From NCBI GenBank assembly GCA_012295275.1, contig CM022671.1, positions 30,336,250 through 30,361,249 on the forward strand: a stretch of DNA of 25,000 nt. The letters run 5' to 3'. The translations under genes were made by a program, and so were the position numbers. Shown one piece after another: positions 1 through 14,631 of the stretch (the stretch's first letter is position 1; each line of letters starts with the position of its first letter). The notes below the pieces were generated by a model. It did no database searches and was not told where the DNA came from. It was given only the letters and a program-made list of their open reading frames with translations. Origin of the DNA: Chrysomallon squamiferum (taxonomy: Eukaryota; Mollusca; Gastropoda; Neomphalida; Peltospiridae).

Positions 1-218
1 TTCATCAGAGCTTTTATTTCTGTTTTAATAATAATAAAAGGAAGAAGTAGAAGAAAAACAACAACAATATTAACATCAATAATAATAATACAGTCACAAT
101 AATATATAGACGTTAAGTTAAAACAGCTTTTCTTTAGATATGATTTTATGTATTCAGAAAGAGGTAATAGTGACTCTCTCTCTCTCTCTTACTCTCTCTC
201 TCTGTCTTTGTCTCTCTG

Positions 219-311
<93 letters not shown>

Positions 312-1351
312 ATGGTGTGTGTATGGATGTTTCAACCCTGGTACAAATACATGCTCACAGCTTACTTTGGTACGGCGTGCGCTCCGCAAAAAGTACTAGA
401 TATGTCGATGGTGACTTCGTTTCTCGCTTTTTCTATGACCTTCAACATCTTAACCTCTGTGTCAACATCGAGTCCATAACCACTCTTACACTCAACCAGA
501 GTAGTTCCTGAGCGAATCATGGTCATCAGGCGATGATGAAAAAGTTCGTATAACGTCTGCTCGTCAGCGTTTCTAGTATGTTCTACGGTGAAATGTATCC
601 CTCCGCCGGCCTTGTGAACTTCCATGTAGGTGGCACCAGCTAACTGAAAAATGAGATTTTGTTTTTAAAAAAACCTGTTACACAGTTCAGTGTGAAACCA
701 AGCATTCGGGATAATAACTGAAGCAATGAGGTCAATCCCCAGACAAAATCCATCAAGTTATCACTGTCAGCTGCAACCCACCCTGGACTGTGTAAAGATC
801 TGCACAGTGGTCCAGTGCCTCACCCCCGGAGAAGAACAGAGTAAACCATACAAACGAACTGTAAAACCAGCCATGATTCATAAACATCAGAACATGAGAA
901 ATATCATGAACACTTATGTTGATGGATCTGGAATAAATGCGGTGGAAAATGTGGGGGCTGGAATATACATCATGAACAGTGAGGCTCTCATTTCATAGTG
1001 TGCCAACATCATCAGCACCAGACAGAACTGCTCACATGCCGTCGTTCTCAAAGATGCTGTCTCTGAAAACACCAAGCTAGAAAGACTTTCAGAAACCCTA
1101 CATTCTATCAGCACTGTCATTATTACAGTGAAATGTAACGTAATGTAATAAAATATAATATAACATATGATATGAAATAGTATAATGTAGTCTAAATAAC
1201 AAAGCACAACATAATATGACATAATATGACATAACATAACATAAGATAATTCAGTATAATACATGTAAGTCGTAATATGTACTAAGCCACACAGGCCAAA
1301 CATCATAGCAGCTAGTAATATTTTAACCAAAGTCTTATCATTACACCCATC

Positions 1352-1450
<99 letters not shown>

Positions 1451-2818
1451 CGTGTGTGTATATGTGTACATGTACTTAAATACATAGTAACATACTTCTT
1501 TATTTTTATTTTTTTTTGTTTTTTTAATTTTTGTTTTTTTTGGGGGCTTGTGTGTTTATATTTTAAGACGGTGTACAAAAGAGAGACCTTCATTGCAAAT
1601 TCGTGAACTCGATCACCTGCCCAGACGGGATGTGTGTGCGCATCTACAAAACCTGAAACAGAAGAAAACCTTTTATTGTACATAAAGATGTTTTATTTAT
1701 TTATTTAGTTATTTATTTATTATAATTGTTAAAAAGGTGCAAAAAATAAAAAAAATTAAAAATAAAATAAAACAAAATAAGAAAAATTCTAAAAGAAATG
1801 CTAACTATCACATTGATGATGCTGATTATGATGATGATTATAATGATGATGATAATGATGATATTACTACTACTACTACTATTACTACTACTGCTACTGC
1901 TACCGCTACTACTTCTATTGCAATGACTACTATTACTACTAATAATGATGATGATGACGATGACGACGACGATGATGATAGTGATGATGAATATTCTGGG
2001 TAATCAAATAATATTAACTGTTCCTCACCTGGAAGAACACATTTTCCTGTTGCATCAATCGTGCAGTCAAAAATCGTGTCACTGTATTTCTCCTTAATGA
2101 CGTCATCATCGCCTAAATCATCGATGGTCCCCTCACTGAAGGAGAAAGAAATAATAATAAAGTAAACCTGTAACGATTTTAATTAATAATCTAAATATAT
2201 TTTATTTCCAAATCACAGTTTTATTTGTTCATGACAACTACTCTTTTTTAATAATCAAGTTTAGCTATAATATAACAAGGAAGCGCGAAAAATATGTAAT
2301 CTGTCATTGCCACTTTGTCATGAATTAGATTATATTCCAATTAACAACAAAAAAAAAAAAAAAACAAAAGAAAAGAACATTATGGTATCACGTGATAGGT
2401 TTCTTGTCATCTTATGATAAAAGTTTTCATCTACATATTTTTTGTTATATAAGTAAATTCTATCAGTGTGTAACTCAAGGGGAAGAAATACTATCGAAAT
2501 TAAAACCTATAGAGTTACGTCCCTTACATTTAATATTTGTCCCTTATATTTAATATGAGTAGCGATAATACTATGGATATTACTTTTAAATAAGTAAGAA
2601 AGTAAGTAACTAACTAAATAAAAAAGTAAATAAGTAAGTAAATAATTAAATTATAACTAGCCAAAATGAATTATATCATGAACCTGTTGTTGTTGTTGTT
2701 TTGTTATATCAGTATTCCCAGAAGCCAGTTTGGCTATTTCCCGATTTTGTAAAACATGATGATGTTGAAGATGATGATAATATATATGCGTAGGTGTGTC
2801 TGTCTCCTTTCTGCATTG

Positions 2819-2915
<97 letters not shown>

Positions 2916-3192
2916 TATATCTATATGACTATTTGTCTCTGCATATTCAAAAACGCAACTTCAAAACAGCAACATATTTTAATATTGTGCAGAACAACAG
3001 ACCACTATTCAATTACTAAAAGCTAATATCAATTACAACTGACCTGTTGACGACAAGACTAACTCCTTTTCCATCGCTCCCTTCTAGAATGGCGACATCT
3101 TGCGAAAGTTTTCCACACAGAAAGCGTGCACGTGTATCTGTAATTTGCACAATTTGTCTAGCAGACTTTATTAACAGTTTGCACTTCCTCAT
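1..3192 (-). CDS. AMDHD1: Imidazolonepropionase (AMDHD1), copy A, 3' part outside window
   Basis: Third enzyme of histidine breakdown: a cytosolic metal-dependent amidohydrolase opening 4-imidazolone-5-propionate to N-formimino-glutamate. Exons on the minus strand in coding order: 3192-3044 (starts MRKCKLL), 2135-2029, 1652-1588, 643-366, then the first 19 bases of exon 5 (19-1). All junctions are GT/AG and the phases match copy B. Exon 3 carries the metal-binding HxH (VDAHTHPVWAG); exon 4 carries AGATYMEVHKAGGG and ECKSGYGLD. The four complete exons contain no frameshift or stop. In them the protein differs from copy B only at two residues of exon 1 (RARF/RARI and DVAI/DVVI). The catalytic His and Asp of exons 5-6 are outside the window, so an intact 3' end cannot be confirmed. 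It is divergent to TLR A. The reading frame stays open upstream to an ATG at 3319-3321, so the start is uncertain. Confidence 0.9.
173..306. repeat. Compound CT then AT microsatellite
   Basis: Interrupted CT repeat to about 256, then an AT run to about 306, within AMDHD1 A intron 4. Matches 11601-11745 in copy B with different length. Confidence 0.97.
690..1135 (+). mobile_element. Degraded retroelement fragment with RNase H-like motif, in AMDHD1 A intron 3
   Basis: Antisense to the host gene. A frame from 726 is open to a TAG near 996 and continues open beyond it. It includes TYVDGSG (about 911-931) followed by VGAGIYI, the pattern of the first strands of RNase H-type domains in LINE and LTR elements, including the first catalytic Asp. 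A later CSHAVVLKDAV resembles the helix that normally carries the catalytic Glu, but the Glu is missing. No ends or target-site duplication were seen. The family is not identified. Confidence 0.4.
1355..1447. repeat. Pure TC microsatellite, about 93 bp
   Basis: Uninterrupted dinucleotide run in AMDHD1 A intron 3; the copy B counterpart is longer (12711-12865). Confidence 0.97.
1814..1991. repeat. Degenerate GAT/ACT triplet repeat
   Basis: Mixed GAT, ACT and GAC triplets in AMDHD1 A intron 2, ending about 40 bases before exon 2's splice donor. The Asp-rich and Thr-rich frame across it is a repeat artefact. Copy at about 13249-13430. Confidence 0.9.
2822..2911. repeat. Pure CT microsatellite, about 90 bp
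   Basis: In AMDHD1 A intron 1, followed by a TATATCTATAT stretch; copy at 14253-14351. Confidence 0.97.
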
Positions 3193-5892
3193 ACCTGCAG
3201 CTCCTTTGTCATCTGACACAGTAAACACAAACTGAGAATATTCAAATCCACGTAATGAGGTCGTGATAAAGCGATACTCTTTGTGGTTATCTTGCACTAT
3301 TTCTCTGTCTACCAACGTCATAGTTGACACTGTTCTTCCGATGTATCCTAGCTACTCTGTTTTATAATATTATACCTAGTTCCGCCTGATGTTAAATATC
3401 GTCAAAGTTAAGTTTGTTGTAAATATTTCACATAGTTAAGTATAAAATGACAATTGGAAATAAGGAGAGAATGTGAATATAATGCTGTATATGCATTACA
3501 GAAAAAAACGTATTATTAGTCGACAAAAAAAAAAAAATAAGGAAATTAACAAAAAACAATGACAGAATAAAGAAGGAGAAAGAAAAACCACACTAAGAGA
3601 AAAATAATAGCATCAGTTTAATTACTCTGTAATGGTAGACATGTGCAAAATAGAGTCGTATTGAAACATATTTTTCACTTTATTATTTCACAAACATTTT
3701 AACATTATCGCGAGTGAAAAATTATTAAGTACAAGCTAATCTAACTGAATACGAGATAACCAAGAACACCTGGATCAGCTCACGAAATTTTCCAAGTTTG
3801 TCGAGTAAGATTAAAGATAAACAGCATGACACTAAATAAAGATTAGTGTATAATAGAATACCTCATTTATCGCGTGATTAGTGTGTCATATAACGCTTAT
3901 GTGACATAATATATATTCACACATAGATACATAACATAAATACATACATACATACTTTACAACCTGTTTGTGTATGTACGTATTTACATGTACATGTTTG
4001 TGTGTGTGTATGTCTGTATGTGAATGCATGTCTGTCTGTCTGCACGTGTAAGTGTATTTATGTGTATACTCGTGTTATGTGTACGTATGTGGTGTGTATA
4101 GATACATATCTATATATATACAAGGATGGTTCGATAGTCGCACGGTAATGTATTCGCAGTGTGTGTGATGAGGCTGGTGAGGTTCTGACTGGTCTTTGTC
4201 CTCCAGCGCGTTCCTGAACATTGACTATGTGCAGAGTCTAATCAGACTACATAAGACAGAGAACATTCAAATCCTAAGCTATATATATATTCATTCATAT
4301 GCATGTATATACGTGCATTATAAAATTTACCGAGGTTATTTAAACATTAATTTATGTACGTCTAACACGAAGCCGCAAATGATTTATGCAAGAGATATTT
4401 ACAGGATTACACATCTCCATTACATTTTAATGCATTTAACGAAGTGTGAAGCACGATACATTTATGAAATTCTCACGAACTTCGTTTCAGTCTTCCGAGG
4501 AAGCAAAATAATTAGAAAGATGTGTATAGAAATTTTCTGTGATTTCTAACATTATTAATGATATATAAAAATTGAAATCTGGATACTTTTAAACGCTATT
4601 TATGTAAGTATAATGGTTTGGTGAAAGTAATATTGCTGCTTGTCTATAGTTGTTCTTCGTTTCTATGGCTATAATTATGTGTCTACATTTAAAGATATCT
4701 GTCTGACTCTGTCTATCCATGTATCTATATTTCGGTCTATCTATCTCCCGCCCTCTGAAATATATATATATATATATATTACATAATGCAACTGTTCCTG
4801 AAGCTTTATTTTGTGGCAAAACAATATCAGTGTTTTCAATATTGTAAAACGAATAATACTGCGAGGTTATTTTTGTTGTTGTGTAGCATGACCCATTACG
4901 CACTAATGTAACCAGATCCATAAAGCATGCCTGTCACTGGAGCAAGGACACGTGTAAACTCGTATATCTAAATTTAAACATCACTTGACATACGGTTTAC
5001 GTCGATCGAACTTAATTATTAAGATATTCCTATACGGGCGAATGAAGTAATTTTGATAATATATGTAGATAACTCAAGACCTCTGACAAAGGATTAACAC
5101 AAAGGGGCAAAGTATTGAGAAAGGAACTCTTCTCACTAAACTATATTTAGACTCAAAATTCCCTACGCTAATATTACGTGATAGCTGCATGGCCCTTGAT
5201 TTTTCTCACAGATACAGTAGTTTTATAGTTTCATAAATAAATTAATAAATAAGAAAACATCAGATATAATTATTGTTACGTAATAATTTAAACTTCTGGA
5301 TACATTTAAGTGCTGTTTAGGTAAGTATAATGGTTTAGATAATATCATGTTGTAGCATTTCATCTGTTGGTGTTAGTATATATGGTTCAGTTAGAGTATA
5401 TAATTTATTAGAGTATGGACATGTCTGCCTCTTTGTCTGTCGCTCTCTCTCTCTGTTTATCTGTAAGTCCATCTGCCTTTCTGCCTATGAATCAGTCTGT
5501 ATGTGTCTCTCTGTTTGTCCGTCTTTAAATTATCTTCTTATCTGCCTACCTATCTAGCTATCATCAGTGTATGTTTTTTTTCTCTAACGATGTGTCTAAC
5601 TGTATCAGTCTGTCTGTCTGTCTGTATAATCTAACTGTGAATTTATACTTTTAAGCTCTTCGAATATAAATGTGTCCGTATGCAAGCCGAAGCAAATGTA
5701 CATATAAACCAAATCAGTGAAAACTGGAGTTTTGTGTGTGTGTGTGTGGGCGTGTTTTACATCAGAATTACAAAAAGTATGATTCAGTTAACTAATGATA
5801 GAAAATGACAGGAGTTAAAGAAAACAAAGTTTGATTTTTTTTTTTTTTCGCTGTAGATTTCTAAATTATTTCTTTTATTTTCTTCATTCCAG
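3193..5892. other. Divergent intergenic region between AMDHD1 A and TLR A
   Basis: Presumed to hold both 5' flanks and TLR non-coding exon(s). Visible contents: an open extension of the AMDHD1 frame (3193-3321); AT-rich unique sequence; CATA and TGTG/TGTC-rich runs at about 3940-4125; a TATA-like run ending near 4122; a GC-richer stretch at about 4130-4260 that could be a first exon; a short AT repeat near 4760-4780; and degenerate TCTG/TCTC repeats at 5400-5640. No convincing protein-coding frame was found. Nearly the whole region recurs at 14632-17366. Confidence 0.6.
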
Positions 5893-5930
5893 AAAAACAA
5901 AAATAAATATACAGAAGTACAAATCGGAAA
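5893..5930 (+). other. Probable 5' UTR segment of the TLR A coding exon, after a splice acceptor
   Basis: A long pyrimidine-rich run followed by CAG ends at 5892, 38 bases before the TLR ATG. The same acceptor is kept in copy B, ending at 17366. This suggests that TLR transcripts begin in a non-coding exon somewhere in the upstream intergenic region. The upstream exon itself was not identified. Confidence 0.5.
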
Positions 5931-8042
5931 ATGTTCCTCCTACGTTTTGATACTGTTTTTTCGTTCATGTTCTTTTCTTGCTTTGGACCAAATCTAAAAG
6001 AATGTTTGGCCACAAAATGTCCCAGTGTATGTCAATGTTTCAATCGAGAAAAAGCTGTTTGTGGTAAATACAGACATGGTCTAACATACGTCCCTGCATT
6101 GCCGGATTATATAACCCAACTCGAGTTGATAAATGCCAAGATTCCTGTAGTGAACAGATCGGTGCTGATGCCAGTTTCCAACTGTACTTTACAATCTCTG
6201 TCACTTATCAATGATGGAATTCGAGAACTGTCGCCAGACACCTTCCACGATTTCCCCAAACTCAGAAAACTCGACCTAAGCGGAAACGTCATAACGGAAG
6301 TGTCGTTGAAAGAAGCGTTTCGATCTCTTGGAAGCGATTTGAAAATATTAATTCTGAGCAGCATGTCGATCAGATTTACTTCTGGCCTAACTGAAGCCCC
6401 TATCTTTCAGAATATAACAGCATTTTCCTTTCAAGAAAATTTCCTCTCTGTCTTAGATGAATCAATTTTAGCTGAAATGCCATCTTTGTTTTACTTGGAT
6501 ATGCGAAACAATCGAATAAAATCGTTTTCCTCAAGGAAGATCAAAAGAAACTTGAGGATCAGAATTATGAATCTGGCTGGGAACATGTTGTACGAGGTTC
6601 CCAATTTCTGCTGGTCTAATGGTTCTACTCGTTACGACGGACTTGAGATTCTGAATCTCGACTATAATGGTATTAGAATAATAAACAAGTCATCTTTTTC
6701 ATGTCTCTACAATCTTAAGAACCTGAGCCTGAGCGGTAACATGATTCAAGTGCTCGACGACAATACCTTTATCAATCTCCCTAGATTACAAGAACTCAAG
6801 TTAAATTATCTTCATCAGCTGAATTACATATCTGAGTTGGCATTCAAATCCAGTAGTCTTTCCATCCTGGAACTTTCTAACAATCCAAAATTCAGAGACG
6901 AGTTATTTGTTGATAATTTTCCTTTCGCTCACATCAAGAAATTAAAAAAATTGATTTTAATGAAGACGCGAATATATCTTTCGGATGATTCTTTCAGGAA
7001 AATGTTGCTGCAGCTGAAGTTCATTGAAGTTCTAAATCTCCAGAAAACAGACATAAACAAAATACCTTCGAAAACTCTTTGCTTTCTACCCTTTCTAAAC
7101 ACATTAGACTTACAAGGGAATTACATGGCTAGCTGGCAAGACGACATGTTCGCCAACGTGACTAGTCTGAAATATCTTAACCTCGACGGCAACCGTATCA
7201 GCGTTATCAACGAAACGTCATTTCCGATCGAGATGAGACGAAATGTCCGACGAATTAACCTTGGAAACAACGATTTCCTCTGCACGTGCGCGTTACTATG
7301 GTTTCGTGACTGGATGAAGCTGATGATGAAGAATCGGTCAATTGAGTTTGTTAATTATCCTCAGCGTTATTACTGTAAGAATCCCACGCACATTCGTCTT
7401 GACGAGTTCAACCCAACACCCGAGTCCTGTCGAACTCTCAGTCCTTACATTATAGCCGGAGCAGCTTCTGGAACGTTCTTCTTGGTGGTCATGATCGTCG
7501 TGGCCGTCGTATATTACAATCGTTCGAACATTCGATACTTATTTTATTCTAGAAGACGACGTGGGTATCAACAACTGCCTGGCAGAAACATACAGATGAA
7601 ATACGACGCCTTTGTTTCCTGCGCCAATGAAGACATGGACTGGATGATGAGCGAGATTAGTGACTTTCTGGAGAATGAAAAGCGTCTCAGTCTTTGCATT
7701 CATCAACGGAATTTCGAGGCTGGGAAACTTATTATTGATAACGTAATGGACTGTATGGACAAAAGCAGGGCCGTCATTGTCATAGTATCTAATCCTTTTG
7801 TGGAAAGCAAATGGTGCACGTGGGAGTTAAAATTCGCACTGCGTCTGCACATAGAGACAGAAAAACACATTGTTGTAGTCATTCGTGAACCGGTTTTCAG
7901 AAGGAACATGACTCGGCCGATGAAAGCTTTATTTGAAACCACCACCTACATAGAGTGGGCAGAGAATGATGCTGCTAAAAGACTTTTCAGGAGTCAGCTG
8001 GCAAATGCTATGGGATGTGTGAACTGTGATACAGTTATCTGA
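5931..8042 (+). CDS. Toll-like receptor A (single cysteine cluster type)
   Basis: Membrane innate immune receptor of 703 aa in one coding exon. Order: signal peptide (1-18, hydrophobic FSFMFFSCF); an LRRNT-like cysteine motif (C30, C34, C36, C44); leucine-rich repeats about 60-445 with several NxS/T sites; one membrane-proximal LRRCT (CTCALLWF at 451-458; C451, C453, C482, C500); transmembrane helix about 505-529; a basic stop-transfer SRRRRGYQ; TIR domain about 557-695. TIR box 1 is YDAFVSC (558-564). The box 2/BB loop reads HQRNFEAGK, with Ala where most TLRs have Pro. Family knowledge predicts ligand sensing by the LRRs and TIR-TIR adaptor recruitment; the ligand is unknown. The ATG has A at -3. 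A pyrimidine-rich acceptor ending at 5892 suggests at least one upstream 5' UTR exon. Paralogue of the gene at 17389. Confidence 0.94.
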   Translation: MFLLRFDTVFSFMFFSCFGPNLKECLATKCPSVCQCFNREKAVCGKYRHGLTYVPALPDYITQLELINAKIPVVNRSVLMPVSNCTLQSLSLINDGIRELSPDTFHDFPKLRKLDLSGNVITEVSLKEAFRSLGSDLKILILSSMSIRFTSGLTEAPIFQNITAFSFQENFLSVLDESILAEMPSLFYLDMRNNRIKSFSSRKIKRNLRIRIMNLAGNMLYEVPNFCWSNGSTRYDGLEILNLDYNGIRIINKSSFSCLYNLKNLSLSGNMIQVLDDNTFINLPRLQELKLNYLHQLNYISELAFKSSSLSILELSNNPKFRDELFVDNFPFAHIKKLKKLILMKTRIYLSDDSFRKMLLQLKFIEVLNLQKTDINKIPSKTLCFLPFLNTLDLQGNYMASWQDDMFANVTSLKYLNLDGNRISVINETSFPIEMRRNVRRINLGNNDFLCTCALLWFRDWMKLMMKNRSIEFVNYPQRYYCKNPTHIRLDEFNPTPESCRTLSPYIIAGAASGTFFLVVMIVVAVVYYNRSNIRYLFYSRRRRGYQQLPGRNIQMKYDAFVSCANEDMDWMMSEISDFLENEKRLSLCIHQRNFEAGKLIIDNVMDCMDKSRAVIVIVSNPFVESKWCTWELKFALRLHIETEKHIVVVIREPVFRRNMTRPMKALFETTTYIEWAENDAAKRLFRSQLANAMGCVNCDTVI

Positions 8043-9029
8043 CGCCGTTTTCAATATAAGGATGTGGAAGATGGGTACAGTAATGAAACTTTGTTCTACT
8101 GCTTGAACACGAAAGTCAACAACAATGAAACAAACAACAACAATAAGAATAATAATAGGAAGAAAATGGGAAACGAAATGTCTATGATGATTATGTCATT
8201 TTGAATTATAGAAAATAACATTATAAGTTGTTCATTTTTATAAAACTTGCTTCTTGATGTTCAATACAATTATCGGTATAGAGCATACAAATATCAACTT
8301 TTCAATGATCGATAATCCATCGATTCAAGAAATTAATGCGATTTACTTGTTTGACAACATTACCAAAAATACATGGTCACTGAAATTACATTTATATGAA
8401 TTAAATGCATACTTTTTATTTATTTTTATATTTTTTATATATATATATATATACACTAGAATAGATGTGGTATTTTAATACTGATACACCTTTTATCTGA
8501 GATATAACAAACGGTATCATGTTGTGTTCTATTATAGCTATTGATACTGACAACTAACAAAACTCCTATCTTGCAGAATATAGCAGTTACTTAAAACATA
8601 ATAATATAATATAATGATTTTTAAAATGTCTATCTTTTTATATTACAGCTGTTTCAGTACTATATTATTTTCAAATATTTTCCTGGATATTATTGCTAAC
8701 CCTGAGACGTATATTGTTTTTGTTATCATTATCAATATAATTGTTGTTGTTATTTCTGTTCTTAGTAATCAAAAATAGCCGTAGCTTTATCATATTAATC
8801 CTTATTAATCCTATTAATTGATGGTTCATAGTTATTAAGAATTAACCGTAATTTAGAATTAGTGATGTGTTTTATATTGAAATACAAAAATGTGTCTGTT
8901 AGAATTGCGAAAATAAACCTCGCATGCTGGTGATGTCTTTTTTCTGTTTTTTAAACATAGGCTGCAGTTAAACGTTTGTAGATTAATATCATAACTGTCA
9001 TCATCATGAATACCAACAACAACAAGGTC

Positions 9030-9060
9030 TTTCAAATAAATGGAGTTTTATTTCATATTT
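9030..9060. promoter_or_regulatory. Overlapping sense and antisense polyadenylation signals
   Basis: AATAAA on plus (about 9037) and TTTATT, which is AATAAA on minus (about 9048), lie about ten bases apart between convergent TLR A and AMDHD1 B. The motif pair recurs near 20160-20180 between TLR B and HAL. Signals this short are common in AT-rich DNA, so usage is inferred. Confidence 0.35.
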
Positions 9061-9526
9061 TAATGATAGATTGAGCCTTGTTACACCGTAATAACAGTAA
9101 ACATTTCTGAAACATTTACACAGAAATATAACCACACTCACTGACTAACTCTTGTGGCGTTGCACTCTACATACTTTCGTTTTAGCCTCGATTATCAACA
9201 GTAAACTTAGTTTGATACTAAATACGTAAACCAAAAGAATTTAAAACTTGAGTTAGCGGGATTTAAGCAAAGAACCTGTTTTTTTAATCTATGCTAATAA
9301 TAAATCATGGTAATAATATAACTAGTCTGCGAAGATCCACGATGCCGTCAATTTTTACTTTGTATCTCCTCTGTTATAAACATATTGCTGTTTAATAATA
9401 AAGATGTTAAGATCTAGGAACGAATAAAATAAATCTCATCAGCACACTAGAAAAGATAGCCTACTAGGGTAAATATCTAGTTACAAGATTTTACAAGATT
9501 ACAAGACTTTAGTGTTAATGATAGTT

Positions 9527-9530
9527 TAAT

Positions 9531-9606
<76 letters not shown>
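9527..9606. repeat. TAA microsatellite, about 78 bp
   Basis: Near-perfect TAA repeat about 50 bases downstream (minus strand) of the AMDHD1 B stop codon, so probably within its 3' UTR, and adjacent to the duplication junction. Confidence 0.97.
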
Positions 9607-9611
<5 letters not shown>

Positions 9612-9654
9612 CGTTGTAGTTTTAAATTTCTGTGTTATGACGTAATAAAACAAA

Positions 9655-14631
<4,977 letters not shown>

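Larger units (their letters stand above)
1..9445. repeat. Tandem segmental duplication, copy A (continues left of window)
   Basis: Collinear with 11428-20560. At the left edge position 1 corresponds to 11428 (offset 11427), and the offset changes slowly through microsatellite length differences. It contains the AMDHD1 A 5' exons, the intergenic region, TLR A and about 1.4 kb of 3' flank. Collinearity ends close to 9445, after a shared stretch containing TGTATCTCCTCTG and AATAAAATAAAT. Confidence 0.92.
8043..9654. other. Intergenic region between convergent TLR A and AMDHD1 B
   Basis: TLR A 3' flank with candidate polyadenylation signals AATAAA near 8911 and 9037. A stretch of about 650 bases (8190-8860) has no full counterpart after TLR B. 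The duplication junction lies near 9445-9530, followed by a TAA microsatellite adjoining the AMDHD1 B 3' end. No supported gene; small frames here are AT-rich and unlike known proteins. Confidence 0.6.

Noticed and set aside
140-511. Frames across the CT/AT repeat giving Ser-Leu and Ile-Tyr runs (also at 2756-3026, 11575-11949, 14187-14465)
   Set aside because: The proteins are translations of microsatellites and the rest of each frame is antisense to AMDHD1 exons or introns.
1737-2003. Asp/Thr-rich frame
   Set aside because: Translation of the degenerate GAT/ACT triplet repeat in an intron; composition follows the repeat.
1-3192. AMDHD1 A as a truncated pseudogene
   Set aside because: It is cut by the window edge inside exon 5, not by a visible break; all visible exons are open and almost identical to copy B.
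4196-4549. 117-codon plus-strand frame between AMDHD1 A and TLR A, partly repeated at 15774-16010
   Set aside because: Lacks an ATG at its start, is AT-rich with Ile/Tyr bias, resembles no known domain, and is shortened in copy B.
6107-6364. Minus-strand frames opposite the TLR exons (also 7703-7945, 17577-17834, 19009-19266)
   Set aside because: Shadows of the strongly supported plus-strand TLR coding sequence.
8254-8478. 74-codon frame downstream of TLR A
   Set aside because: AT-rich, ends in a Phe/Ile/Tyr run from a TA repeat, no counterpart after TLR B and no recognisable domain.
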